From: Sphaerolaimus hirsutus
Lineage: Eukaryota; Nematoda; Chromadorea; Monhysterida; Sphaerolaimidae
Assembly: GCA_964036195.1 (NCBI GenBank)
Contig: OZ038456.1
Coordinates: forward strand, 25,769,792-25,833,791
DNA: 64,000 nt
Direction of reading: 5' to 3'
Part shown: in pieces, positions 34,895-45,839 of the stretch
Layout: the number at the start of each line of letters is the position of its first letter
How positions within the stretch are numbered: position 1 is the stretch's first letter
The notes under the pieces: model-generated
Databases searched by the model: none
What the model was told of the DNA's origin: nothing
The model's input: the letters and a program-made list of their open reading frames with translations, nothing else
Program-made: the position numbers and the translations under genes

Positions 34895-34952
34895 TCGAAC
34901 CCACGACCCTTGGATTAAGAGTCCAATGCTCTACCGACTGAGCTAACCGGGA
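34877..34952 (-). tRNA. Complete tRNA-Lys(CTT) copy with CCA, in primer-binding-site position
   Basis: On the minus strand, 34952-34880 folds as a full 73-nt tRNA. It has a 7-bp acceptor stem (TCCCGGT with ATTGGGA, two G-U pairs), a D arm with AGTCGGTA, an anticodon loop CTCTTAA (anticodon CTT, Lys), a T arm with TTCGAGC and discriminator G. CCA follows at 34879-34877. Eukaryotic tRNA genes do not encode CCA, and the copy abuts the LTR, so this is best read as a reverse-transcribed primer and not an ordinary chromosomal gene. A- and B-box sequences are intact, and TTTT follows two bases after the CCA on the minus strand, so Pol III transcription toward the LTR is conceivable. Confidence 0.88.
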
Positions 34953-35639
34953 ATAGCTCTTTATTTCTCTATAAAAATACCCCCCAGATCGCCCAGGAAA
35001 CCCCCCAGATGCAGCGACGAAAAACGAGAATGGATGACAAAGTCCGAGCGGCCAGCACACCGCGGACACAGCGTCAACTACTCCATTGGAACGCCGGCCA
35101 GGTGGCAAGGTAAAGTGCCAGGCCGATGGCAAACAAATGGGACGTTTTCTTATTGGCATTTTATTGAGCCAACGCTGTATTGGGAGATGCGGTGGGCAGG
35201 TGGCCAGAAATGGCGCCAGATACAGCGCCAGCAAAAGTATACATGAAATGGCATCTTATTATGACACTGTAAGAAAACTGGCGTTGTAATGAGAGATGCC
35301 TAGCAAAATACATCGGAAGTGAATTAAGTACAATCAAACACTGTTACTAGGCGCGGCGCAACACTGCGCCGAGCAAGACGCTAGAAAATGTGAGGGATCT
35401 CATTCCAAAAATGCTTGAGCATCAACTTTACAAAGCTCAAGCGAATACACACTTCACATGGAATTCTACCTTCACCCACCATTTGTGTTTCAAAAACAAG
35501 AACCGTTTTTTTGGTTCATTATTTGGATAATTTAGGAACCGTTTTATTAGGTTCATTATTCAGATGGGTTATGGTAGATTTCATTGTGAACGTAATGTAT
35601 TCACCCAAAAAAGTATACACCTTTTGAGCGCTCCGCAAT

Positions 35640-35687
35640 TTGGAATAATATCCTACACTAGAATTTGGAATAATATCCTACACTAGG
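35640..35687 (+). repeat. 25-bp perfect tandem duplication
   Basis: AATTTGGAATAATATCCTAC followed by ACTAG occurs twice in succession. It is a short local duplication in the leader. Confidence 0.8.
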
Positions 35688-36324
35688 CAAGCGCGCAAGT
35701 GACACCTTAAAATGGCTGCTACATTAAGAGACAACAACATTTTATGATAGGACACCATTTAGCTGCGCTTTGGCAAGATTAGTTAGAGCGCCCAGCGAAA
35801 TTTAAAGCAATAGGCCTGTTCCAAAATGCTGGTATATCACTTCAGACGTAATTTTGTGATTAAAAAGTGAACTTCAGAGTGAACTGCGTACTCTGCACGG
35901 AAATCTACCATAATGATCCCTCGCAATCGATTATCTCTCAATGAAAATATCAAGAACCGTTTTTTTTGGTTCCCTATTCAAATGGGTTACGGTAGATTTC
36001 ATTGCGAGCACGTTGTCCACTCGGAAATGCACAATTCATAAAAATGACGCCGGAAATATGAACTGCAAATGCAGGCATTTTGGAAGAAAACCCCGCTAGC
36101 GATATTGTAAAGTGTGATAAGTGTCGTTATAAGTTATAAGTAATAAGTGCGATGTCCTTTGAATGTACTTAACTACTTTCAAACGCCGCCTTAACAGTGT
36201 CGTTACATTAAGAAAACTAGATCGTTCTCACTGGCACGCTAGAGCCGCAAGCAATCTACACATGAAACGCAGTTAAATGCCGGCGCTGTCATCTTAAAAT
36301 GACAGAAGAATGATCTGGACACAC

Positions 36325-36496
36325 ACACGCTGAATGTCAATCGAATTTATGTCAACTAAACTCATAAATTTTCGATTGCCCTTTCTGTCCAAATAAAATT
36401 AGCTTTACAAAAGTCACATTTAATTTTCGTTGTCACTGTCAAACGTGATTTAATTGACAGTGAGTTGACATGAATTTTCGATGTCAACTAGCGTGT
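36325..36496. mobile_element. Small TIR element of the GTTGACA family
   Basis: The left part ACACGCTGAATGTCAATCG and the right part CGATGTCAACTAGCGTGT are inverted relatives, with further internal GTCAACT inverted motifs. Relatives lie at 39361-39455 and at the giant element's right flank (63247-63290). Confidence 0.5.
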
Positions 36497-36529
36497 ATGG
36501 GCCCAGGAAGGCATGTGCACAGTCACAGC

Positions 36530-37335
36530 TACACTCGGCGGACTGAAAATACACATAAGGAATGATACTTTATATCAATGAAATTAAAATAAGAACCGTT
36601 TTATTTGGTTCTTTATTCAGACGATTACGGTAGGTAGCTAAAAAATTGATGTCCACCGAATATAGCTGCGACGTAAATAAATAAGTAATCAATTGTGGCC
36701 GCGCTAAATTGACACGCCGCTACACTCCTCAAAAGCCCTAAGTTGACGCGGCTTGCAGAGCCAGTTGACAGTGAGTTGACAGGCCTAGGGATGCGCGCGC
36801 GCTGTTGTAGCTACACTCGGCAGACCAAAAATACTTATAAATAATCTTGACTTAGGCAAATGAAATCAAAATAAGAACCGTTTTATTTGGTTCTTTATTC
36901 AGATGGTTACGGTAAGTAGCTGAAAAGTGATGTCTACCGAATATAGCTGCAACAAAGAAAGTGACAATGTCAATAAGTTTATCATCTTAATTAATAAAAT
37001 AGGATGCCTTGCGCGCGGCACTAATTAGGCATGCTCGACGGACCGCAAAGTAGGTGTCCGCCGCGTATATGTACCTACTTATGAATATACGCTGGTTACT
37101 TTACACCTTGCACGTGTGGTTCCGGCCAGAAGTGTCCCAGCGATCGTTAACGCATGCAGGTTTCATTAAAACATGACAAAATTGATTGTTGTCATAGAGT
37201 CATGCATAAAACATGTTCACATCGATGAATTTTCATCTTCTTACGGAGAGCGCATGATTTAATGATCGTTGGCACGCTTCCAACGCGCGGTAGATCAGTG
37301 CGAGGGCAGAGTATCATGTCCGCCGAGTACACGCT
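36530..37335. mobile_element. Cluster of ACTCGGCAGAC-type element ends
   Basis: CTACACTCGGCGGAC at 36528, CTACACTCGGCAGAC at 36811 and an inverted TCATGTCCGCCGAGTACAC near 37316 look like termini of one or two MITEs of this family. Two GAACC stem-loops lie between them. The exact units cannot be resolved. Confidence 0.45.
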
Positions 37336-37977
37336 TAAATAATTCAAATAAGTAAAATCGCGGCGCGAAATAACATGCAACAGTGAATTGGGGACTTCGG
37401 GATGTTATTCAGGTGGGATATGGTAGATTGCATTAGAAATAGGAAAAACTTATGGGCGCCTTGAGATTGCGCGGCGCCAGCACCTACCTAAAAATGCCAC
37501 TAATCAATATGAAACACGTCAAATACAATAAAATAAATAAATTTCGCCTCCCCAAATCAATCCACAAATCAAGCAGATGCCCCAGCTTGACACACCTGTG
37601 GCGGCGCTGGAATAAATGCCGCCGATGGGTGGCGACAGCTAGCGGCCGACGTCGCCGCACGCGAACTGCACCAGCGAGCCGGACGTCGAACCGGCCGGTC
37701 CGCGGCTGACGCAAGCGGCGAAGTTCGCAGCTGCCGCAATTAATGCCAACTGCTGCGCGGCCGCACCAACTGCCGCGCTGAAGGATAGAAACCTGCGTTG
37801 GGGGAATGGATTTTGGGTTTTTTTTTATCCCATGTCACACCTTGGAAAATGTGAAATGAGGAAAATGGCGCCGAGCGCCGTGACAATAGGTGCGCCAGAA
37901 AAATGGCGCCGCGACGACGCAATTGTTGAAACAATCGCGGCCTATTTTGAAACAAACCTAAAATAAAAACAAGGAAC

Positions 37978-38154
37978 CGCGTGTAAATATCTACACGCGC
38001 GCGATTGGGGCTTTATCGATTCTGAATCGATAAAGTGTCACTTGGCACGCGTGCCAAATATTTACACTGTGCAGCGGCCGCGTGCAAATGACTGCACGCG
38101 CCGCGCAGAAATATTTATACGCATTTGCACGCTGGAAAGGGACGTGCAAATGCG
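37978..38154 (+). other. Cluster of five perfect hairpins
   Basis: Five perfect stems follow one another. 37978-37999: 8 bp, CGCGTGTA, 6-nt loop. 38011-38035: 12 bp, CTTTATCGATTC, 1-nt loop. 38042-38057: TTGGCACGCGTGCCAA, no loop. 38079-38100: 8 bp, CGCGTGCA, 6-nt loop. 38120-38154: 12 bp, CGCATTTGCACG, 11-nt loop. GTGTAAATAT at 37981 can also pair with ATATTTACAC at 38058. No ORF or element boundary explains it. Confidence 0.8.
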
Positions 38155-38905
38155 TGGCAAATGCAAATGTAAATGGCAAATGGAAAATGGATACATTTTC
38201 CAGAGCCAACTAAAATACCATTTGCCATGTTTCGGTTTCTTATAAATAGGCCAAATGGCAAGAAATAGGTAAATGAAAGGAAATAACTGAAATTTTTGAA
38301 TACGGTATTTTCCAAAAAGTGAAAGTTTGGTACCTTTTTTAGAGGGTTTGCCACTGTTACTCAGTGAGTGAGCAAACTCGTTTTTCTCTCAAAAAAAAAT
38401 GCAAAAGGATAAAGTGCTAAAATTTTCAGCCTACAGAAAATGTAACTTCAATTGAAATTGTGTTTCTTTCAAAATACTTTAGGACGGTGAAAGACCTTGT
38501 CAACAAAAATTGACAAGTGACAAAAATAAGTGGGAACCGAATAAATCAAATATGGTTCCCATGTCTAGCTATATTCTGAATTCTGAATAGCTAGATAAAT
38601 TTTCTGAATTTTATAAAATGTCAAATCGGCCACATTTATTTCAACAATTGTGGGCCGAATGTGAAGGTGATAAGCGCCAAGTGAAACGGCGCTTGACAAT
38701 GTGACTACTCGGGGCGGTACCATGATTTGATGAATAAAGTCACGCTGAAAGCGTGAATGAGTGTGAAGTGTGCAGCCGCGCCGCACCGCTTCGAATAACT
38801 CCCACTCGGAAATATTCGGTAATTAGAAATGATCGGCGCCACGAAAATGGCGCCGACAACACCCAAACTGTTGGCGCCAGGCGCCAGTGTTGCTAGAGCG
38901 CGCGC

Positions 38906-39133
38906 CAGAGTTGTTAAAACTAGTGGCGGCGCGCAAAGCGTCAATTTCACTGGTTGATGGTACACTTTCGCAGTGAAATAACCACGTCTGAAGCTGTTTA
39001 TTCAGACAAGATATGGTACATTTCATTGTGAAAATGCCATCTCTCAGTGAAACGACCAGCATAAAATCAGATAAAAAGTACCATTTTGAACTTTGGTACG
39101 CTTTCAAAAAGTTCGGTACTTTTAACAACTCTG
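38906..39133. mobile_element. MITE of the CAGAGTTGTT family in the leader
   Basis: It starts CAGAGTTGTTAAAACTAG and ends TTTTAACAACTCTG. The flanking 8-mers GCGCGCGC and GCCGCGGC are only partly alike. The interior includes a partial copy of the leader motif (TTATTCAGACAAGATATGG). Confidence 0.6.
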
Positions 39134-39360
39134 GCCGCGGCTTGGCGCGGAATGTTTGGGGAACAACTTTCGGCAAACTTATGCAAAGGGGTCCTGGTAG
39201 TTTTCGGCGCCATGGGCGCTGAACGTGTCCTACCGTATATCCTTGAATAAGCCCCCCAGCGTGAAAGAAAAATGCCAATAAAGTGCAATAAAAGCGGAAT
39301 GGCATTGTGCAAAAGAAATTGAATTTCGATTCTTTTTGAACTTTTGTTATTTAGGTATCA

Positions 39361-39455
39361 CACTGGCTGGATGTCAACTGAATTCGTGTCAACTGAAGGT
39401 CATTTCAACATTTGACACTCAGTTGACAAGAATCTGAATTGTCAACTAGCCAGTG
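39361..39455. mobile_element. 95-bp GTTGACA-type TIR element
   Basis: It starts CACTGGCTGGATGTCAACTG and ends GTCAACTAGCCAGTG. Inner GTGTCAACTGA / CAGTTGACA motifs repeat the inversion. It is non-coding. Confidence 0.6.
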
Positions 39456-39538
39456 GGACCCCCTACATGATTTTAGTCTAAGAGGGGGCGTATTCAAAGT
39501 TATATGGTCCCTCTGAAAACCCCGTCGCCCACTGCGAG

Positions 39539-39561
39539 ATCATGGCGCCAGGCGCCATGAT
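39539..39561. other. 23-bp perfect palindrome
   Basis: ATCATGGCGCC and GGCGCCATGAT are separated by one A. A second, 10-bp stem AGCGGTCGCG / CGCGACCGCT follows at about 39574-39607. Both lie in the leader and belong to the GGCGCC-rich texture of the region. Confidence 0.8.
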
Positions 39562-41416
39562 AATAAAATGGAACAGCGGTCGCGCGTCATGTTGGCGCCG
39601 CGACCGCTCAAACAAATACTCAATCTCGCTCACCCAGTCACAGGTGAGCCGCCGCTGGCAGCAGATGGCCACCGACGCTGTGGCTACTCCGGCAGTCATC
39701 GTTTATCGCTCGGCCGCCGTCGAGCTGCTAGCCGCCTGGCGCAGGAGCTTCGGCCCCTAGTCCTGGCGCTTGTCGCTGACGCCTGTGGGGCTAGGGCGCC
39801 TGCACGACTGGCGAGCAGCACTCGAACCGACCTGCAAGCTGGGACAAAATTGAGGCGAAATGGAAGGGTTGAGCCACCGACCGGTAACCGGTGGGACTCA
39901 AAACAGGGAGTGTTTTATTGGTTGGGGTCCATTTTTATGAATGTGGATGGGTCCACAAATATAAAAATAGAGCTGATAGGGAACTGTAACGGTATGCGGT
40001 ATGGTACGGAAAGGTTCTATTTTAGGAAAATATTTAGGTAATATGTGCAATTTTCGAAATCAGGACACCTGCAATGGAACAGGCACCTTCTCGGTGTTCG
40101 AGCTACATATTTAGAGTAAAATTAAGACCTCTGTAACTGTTATTTCCGAGACTGTAACCACACAACAAAAACACTCCAAACACATCCAAAATGTAATGGG
40201 GGTGTTCCACAAGTGGTGGGACACCAAATAAATGAGTTTTGTCATAGGCTCTTCAAATGCAAGTTCATATTGGGATCAGGGTACGTTCCACAAGTGATGG
40301 GACGCCCTGTGAAACCTAGGAGGAAATAGGAATAAGTCACAATATGTAATTTCGCTCTGCACACAACCCCTTTAGAAACACAGACCAGTCCCCCCCCCCA
40401 GGAAGCTGCAGACCAGAGTATATGAACCGGACACGCCTGATCACCGTTTCGGGTTCTATTAGCTGAACAAAGAACTGTACTGTTGGCCGGGGGGAGGGCT
40501 TGGATTTTGGTTCTTTTTGGTTTATTTTGGGACTATCTTTCTGATTTTTGTGTGTGCTGTGCATTTACTGCTGCTGAATCACACCTATTATTATTATTTA
40601 TTCATATCTTATTCATGCGCAATATGGTAAATTTTGTTGTATGCAATCTTACAGCTCGCTTTGCAGTGCTTCCCTACTCATTATTCTACTATTATACCTG
40701 CTATCCACTAGGCCAGATAGGTATTTTGTGGTTGCTGTGTGTGGGATGCATAGCTTGGTATGGACTTGAAATTCTCTCTCCGAAAACTACGAAGTGTGGG
40801 GTGTAAGCGGAGCTTAGCCGCTTACTGGGTTCCAGAGTACTGCCCCAGAAGGTGCAAGAAAAACCCCAGTAAGACTACTCTGCCCTACACAAACCCTCAG
40901 AGAGCTAGAACTTCAAATGGTGCAATTTTACTCTTGACTTATGTCACAATTTGCCATTATTTTGAAGTTACAAGCCACCCCAAAAGTCACCATAGGCCAG
41001 AAGTTTCACTAGCTCTCCCAGGGTTCTATCAATAAACGGAAATGGCTGCTCTTATCGAAAATTGGCTCTAGGGGTTCTAGAGTCAAATATTATGCTAGAG
41101 CGGCGGTATGTTAATGTGTGAGCTGGCGGTACAGCTGAGCTAGCACTGTTCAGCCAGGGCAGCACTTCCCATGTCTGGGGGAGAGCCAGAGTGCCGCCTA
41201 TTGTTTAGAGCTCCAGGTTGCCCCAGAGCCTGAAACCAGTCTGCATCATTGAGCTTCCAGTTCTACATGGTACTTGCGCCGACTTTCGACCGGTCCTCGT
41301 TGAACCCCCTTCAATTAAAAGCTGAAAAATTGAAAAGCGGCCCTCTGGAGTAAGCAAGGTAAAGGCGCAAGCGCTCCCAGAGGCCAACGACCAAGCCATT
41401 AGGCTGCTCTCAATTG

Positions 41417-41522
41417 ATGTATCCGGCCCCGCGAATAGCGCGCTTGTTGGTGCTAGCAGGACCAACATTAGGGCGAGTCTTCAGCAACTCAATCAACTCT
41501 GCCTTGTTGCCTCCAATGCACT
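41417..41522 (-). other. Possible exon with SAP-like motif (antisense)
   Basis: After a good acceptor (TTTCCCCAAAG) the minus strand reads CIGGNKAELIELLKTRPNVG and runs to a stop at about 41417. GGNKAELIELL resembles the second helix of SAP (DNA/RNA-binding) domains. There is only one short exon and no confirmed partner exon, so it may be a remnant of a host gene or of another element. Confidence 0.3.
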
Positions 41523-42911
41523 TTGGGGAAAGTGCAAAGGAAAAACCTATTATCCACTCTTTTTCACTTTATTATTTGCTTACTTATGTTGATTTGTTTT
41601 GTTATGTTTTGTTTATGCTTATATAGTCATTTCAGTTCAGATGCGCTTCTCCGGAAGTTCATCGAAGTTCTCTTCTCTCAAACAATCAATGGTCCTTTGT
41701 TCAATGTGGTGAAGTTTATTTGTTACCCATAACCAATAACCCAGGCTACGCTTCTTCGGAAGTCTAGTCGACTGCTCTTCTCTCTACAAAGAACTATGTC
41801 CATGTCTGTTTGCACAAAAACTGAGTTACCTAGCACCTAACTTAACACAGAAGTGACAGATTAAAGATTGAGGAAATGGCAAAGCTGAGGTTGAATGGAA
41901 GTCGAAGTGAATATAAATATTTAAATATTTATATAAATTATTTATTTGTTTCACGTATAAACAGATATGTTTATACATGTCAAGTTTATTTGGAGTTTTC
42001 ACAGCTATGAGAAGCCTACTTGCTCTCCCAAACAATGACATAACAAATAATTTTGTTTCATTCAAAATTATTGACACTTTCGATTTCATTTATAACTGAT
42101 CTGCTTGAGCATGCAAACATGCACAACTTATCCCAATGTAGGAATGTTACATACATGATAATTCTGGCAAGACTTGAAACTCTATACAAATTTCGAAAAA
42201 CCCTCAAAGATTCTGAGGTATGACCACAATTTAATTATGGCATATGGGCTATGTTATGTGAACGATGTTATGTTATTTGACATGCATATCTGGGTATGTC
42301 AAATGTAAACCTATGGGTAGACACTTCTATTTTCCAAAAAAAAAACCCAAAATGTGTCAGAGAATCTGTTGAAATCTTTTGTTGTTATTCAAACAAAAAG
42401 CTTAATGTTTGAACACTTATATGCGATGTGTTTACATATGTCATATGAACACATATATGCTATGTAGACCTGAGCAAATGTGTAACATACCTCCATGTAA
42501 GCTAGACATTACCTATTTATTTAGCTACTTCAAAAGAGATCAAAATGTCTCAAAAGCACTTTTCAAAAAGTCCATATTTGACATAGGCTTGCATGTGTGT
42601 TCATACATACCCAGACATGATACATATGTATGAACCATCTATATATATACGTATGTATATATACGGACAATATACTGGCCAAGATAAGTCTGTATGACTT
42701 CTGTACCTTTTGACTCAAACAAATTATTTCAAAAATATTGTACCCACGTGTATCCACTCAAATACATATGTCCAGACATATGCATACGAGTACCTACACG
42801 TATAATTTCAAAAAGTCGGCACTTCCATCTCAACTTCAGCTCAGCCTAAAGCGAAATAATGATCAGATCAGTGGAACCCTGCGAACTACCGCACATGCAC
42901 CCAACATTTCA

Positions 42912-43580
42912 CTACCACCACAGGTTAAACACAATCACGACAATCAGAACGCCCACAGCTGGCTGCAGAGAAAGACCCCAGTTGCACAGGTTCCCGGTGC
43001 AATAGCAGCTGTGCTGATGGACACCCGACTCCCAGGAACGCGTCTGACAGGACTCGTCCGGAGGTGTTCCGTAGCCGCAGCGCTTCTCAGCAGAGACGGC
43101 CGCTACGAGTAGTCGACTTGTTGGAATACTAAACCTTCACTTAGATTTTGCTTATCCGGTACGCACATTCTGGGGACCCTATAAACTAACTTCCTAGAGC
43201 AGTTTCCGTCTTGACGCAGTAGTGCCCCGAGCACACGCCGCACGGTAAGTGGTCTGGACCCTGACGCCAAGCGGGGACGACGGCGCAGTCGTAGCACTCG
43301 GTGGCTGAAGAGTTTGAGCAGAAATTAGCGGTTTTTCAACACCCTAAATCAACTACTTCAACTCACTGGAACCTAGTCCTTCCGGCAAGTATCCGTACAA
43401 GCCGATAAGCAGGGCCAGGCACAATAGCATGGTTGCAGCCCCAAGCAGTAGCATGCCATAGAACCCCGAGAAGCAACACGTCCACCAGACGCCGCGCCGC
43501 GGCCGACGAACCACTGCGCCAGTGCGACGAAATCTGTCGAAGTCAGTAGGCACGCCCGGAATTTCCCGCAGTAAAGCCAT
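42912..43580 (-). CDS. Ly6/uPAR-like three-finger protein, three exons, antisense in the giant element
   Basis: Exons are 43580-43367, 43304-43191 and 43102-42912. The introns (62 and 88 nt) are GT..AG, and the phases agree (1 and 1), giving 172 codons plus stop. Residues 1-38 are basic, and 39-65 form a hydrophobic signal or anchor (YGMLLLGAATMLLCLALLIG). Residues 75-149 carry ten cysteines in the order CYDC, CGVC, YC, RC, SC, CYC, LCN. The ending CYCTGNLCN is the hallmark of Ly6/uPAR/CD59 three-finger domains. A C-terminal hydrophobic tail (GVLIVVIVFNLWW) suits a GPI-anchor signal. Such proteins act at the cell surface as receptor modulators; the specific role here is unknown. No sense-strand feature overlaps it. 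It looks like a captured host gene, intact at sequence level. Confidence 0.72.
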
Positions 43581-43959
43581 TTTCGGTCTAGATAGCTGAT
43601 AGCACTGATAGGATTTAGTGGAATGAATGTTACCTGCGCGTTGGCAGTTTTATTTTAGTCAATCAATACTGAGTGAAAAGGGAAACATCAAAATGCGAGG
43701 TAATTAGGCGCGACAATTCAACTTCCTGAGACATGAATGAGAATCACGTAAGCTAGAACCAAGAATCCTATGCGACTACAGCTATTAACTACAAAAAGGC
43801 AATTTGACACGATTGGCAAGGCTAGTTATACACAGTTCACTCTTCACCACACTTCGCTAGTCACACTTCACCACGCTCTAGCACTCGGTCTCGGCCAGTG
43901 CATACTCGGGCAACTGGGCGGTGCGCGTCGAAACCGGTGAACCCCTGAGAATAATGACT

Positions 43960-45582
43960 TTAGTTGTGTCTGTCTTCAAGATACTGCTGAATCAAGGGGA
44001 GATGAACTAAAAACACACCTGGGCGGAGCCGACGGCTCTCTAGCCAACGACACCAGTGCGTCAGTGCTCGGAACGCGCGCACAGTAGCTCGAGGTCGGAA
44101 GCGAGACTGAGAGAAAAGTGACCAAGTGAATCGAAGGATCTTTCTAGCTAGTTTAGAGCCAACCAACCTTCCCCTGTGACGTCCACGGACGCCATGGACA
44201 CGGTCTCGGGTAGGTCATAGCTCCCAGACGAGCCAGACCAGCGCCGAACAAGGCCGCACACAAAACGAAACAGCCACGCCGACAAGCTAAGCGCCGCCAT
44301 CGAACCACCGAAGGCAGACAGGGTCATGAGAACGGTGCCCGGCCAGGCAACATCTGCCACCTATGGATGGAAAAACTTGTTTTACTAGATCGACAATAAG
44401 ATAAGCAAGTCCGAGACAAACCTCGTCGTCGGATTCCTCCAATTGCCGTTCTTCATCGGTCGGGCTAGTAGCGGCACTAGTGTCGGTTCTCAGAGCCGCA
44501 CTCGTGCTGTAAGTGGACAAAAACTCGGTCTCAGTCGTCAGCACAGCCCAAGTGGTGCTGCTGGAGGCTGTAAACGTGGCCACGGTCGTACTGGGAGACT
44601 CTGTCGTACTGGTCTGAAAAGCACTCGTCGTCTCGGTAACCACCACAGTCGTGCTCGTCGACATCGGCTGGCGCACTGCGTAGAAGGAACCCCGGTTTTG
44701 CTGAATACACCCCAATTACAAATTTAAGTGGTTAAATACTCACCGTAAGCGGTCAGGCGAAAACCGGTGCGAATCCCATTCTGAGCCAGAGTCCCTTGCC
44801 TAGGGACCGGCCAGTTGCGGCTGTCGGCTAAACCAAGTCGTCCTTCATCCAGCCCAAATCGGTAGGCCACGAATGCATACAGCTCCGCTGTACGCATATC
44901 CGGCGCCGCCAAGAACTCGATCGCGCGACGGGCGCACGAGCCACGGCAGTGCACCGCCAAGCTGCGCGATTATTGTTCTTACGAATTGACAACACAATAA
45001 GCAGCGAAAGAACCTACCGAAAAGCCGGGTCTGGGGGCGGAGTCGTCAACACGCTAGTCGTCACGGTAGTTGTACCAGTAGTGGTGGTCAAACGCGACGT
45101 ACTCAGTTCGGTTGTCGGGGTAGTCAAGCTGAAAAGATTGAGAATTAAGTTTACAACGCTTGTTTGCCAGAAAGCTTGAAAATTCTCACGAAGTGCTCGT
45201 GGCCATGGAACTAGTCGCAGCCGAAGTCAACGGCACCGACGGAGCGCCCACCGTACTGGTGCGGACAGGCATCAGATCCTATTAAAGAAATTGGGATTTG
45301 GGTTAGGAACACTGACGTTTAAATTTCACCAACACCAACCTCGTGACACGCCGTAATGTGGCCGAAACGCCTCAGGATAGCTAGGGACGGGCACCGATCG
45401 CCCTGCCAGAGAACCACGTAGGGACCGCCCGGGATGCGGGGCACCCACGGCCTCGCGGCCAGGTGCTGCAGCTCCGCCCTCGTGCCACGACAACGCAAAG
45501 CGTCATCCAGACGCCGCACCTCGCACAAAGCGCCAATGACCCGGTGCGAGCCACCGAGCGAGAACACTCCGCATGACGACAG
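43960..45582 (-). CDS. Ser/Thr-rich single-pass membrane protein, seven exons seen, antisense in the giant element
   Basis: Exons: 45582-45340, 45278-45190, 45128-45018, 44961-44744, 44675-44422, 44360-44168 and 44006-43960. All six introns (56-161 nt) are GT..AG and the phases match at each junction, giving 384 codons and a TAA at 43960. Two Cys-containing domains (LSSCGVFSLGG...ACHE; LAVHCRGSCARRAIEF...FRLTAY) alternate with mucin-like Ser/Thr-rich linkers (TTTTGTTTVTT). An acidic stretch EERQLEESDDE, a membrane span about residues 314-338 and a 45-residue tail follow. The first visible exon starts at an acceptor (CATTTTAG), so a 5' exon with signal peptide is missing, perhaps cut off by the MITE at 45840-46400. 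I recognise no family. Likely a cell-surface glycoprotein. Confidence 0.62.
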
Positions 45583-45839
45583 CTAAAATGAAAATGGGGA
45601 ACGATTTTGTCTAAGGTGGGGCGAATCCACCTAATTACCCCTTAAAACAGGACACTGGAGGCCCTTCCTGTGTCCCAAGAGTGTCAATACCACCCACTTT
45701 TTGTCAGTTCTCAAAATTTCGCAAAGTTGCAAAAAACATCCAGATGTGAAAATCCGGATGCTTTTCACAACCCTATTTTCAAAATTTATGAAATAGTAAA
45801 ACTTTTGTTTTCATTTAAATGCATTTTCAATCGTTTAAT

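Larger units (their letters stand above)
35499..36925 (+). repeat. Dispersed stem-loop motif GAACCGTTTT..GGTTC, five copies
   Basis: Copies begin near 35499, 35535, 35953, 36592 and 36873. Each has an AGAACC/GGTTCT-type stem around a T-rich loop. Most are followed by TTATTCAGATGG-TTACGGTAG and often TTTCATTG. Partial copies lacking the stem occur near 37400 and 38996. The spacing is irregular, so this is not a simple tandem array. Location in the 5' leader would suit a packaging or regulatory RNA element, but that is inference. Confidence 0.6.

Noticed and set aside
34877..34952. Ordinary chromosomal tRNA-Lys gene
   Set aside because: The genomic sequence includes CCA and abuts the LTR exactly where a primer-binding site belongs. 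A host tRNA gene would lack CCA and have its own flanks.
34800..35234. 144-codon minus-strand frame across the tRNA copy and LTR end
   Set aside because: It runs straight through the tRNA and primer-binding site and has no protein-like features.
39568..40041. 157-codon plus-strand frame in the leader
   Set aside because: It is high in Arg/Ala from GGCGCC-type repeats and includes hairpin sequence. No domain or start context is visible.
40760..41035. Possible plus-strand gene end with AATAAA near 41032
   Set aside because: The 91-codon frame has no recognisable domain and no supported splice partners. A lone AATAAA is expected by chance in such A/T-rich DNA.
44287..44715. Single-exon reading of the Ser/Thr-rich minus-strand frame with its own start
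   Set aside because: The frame begins and ends in intron-like sequence. The splice-site model links it in phase with six other exons.
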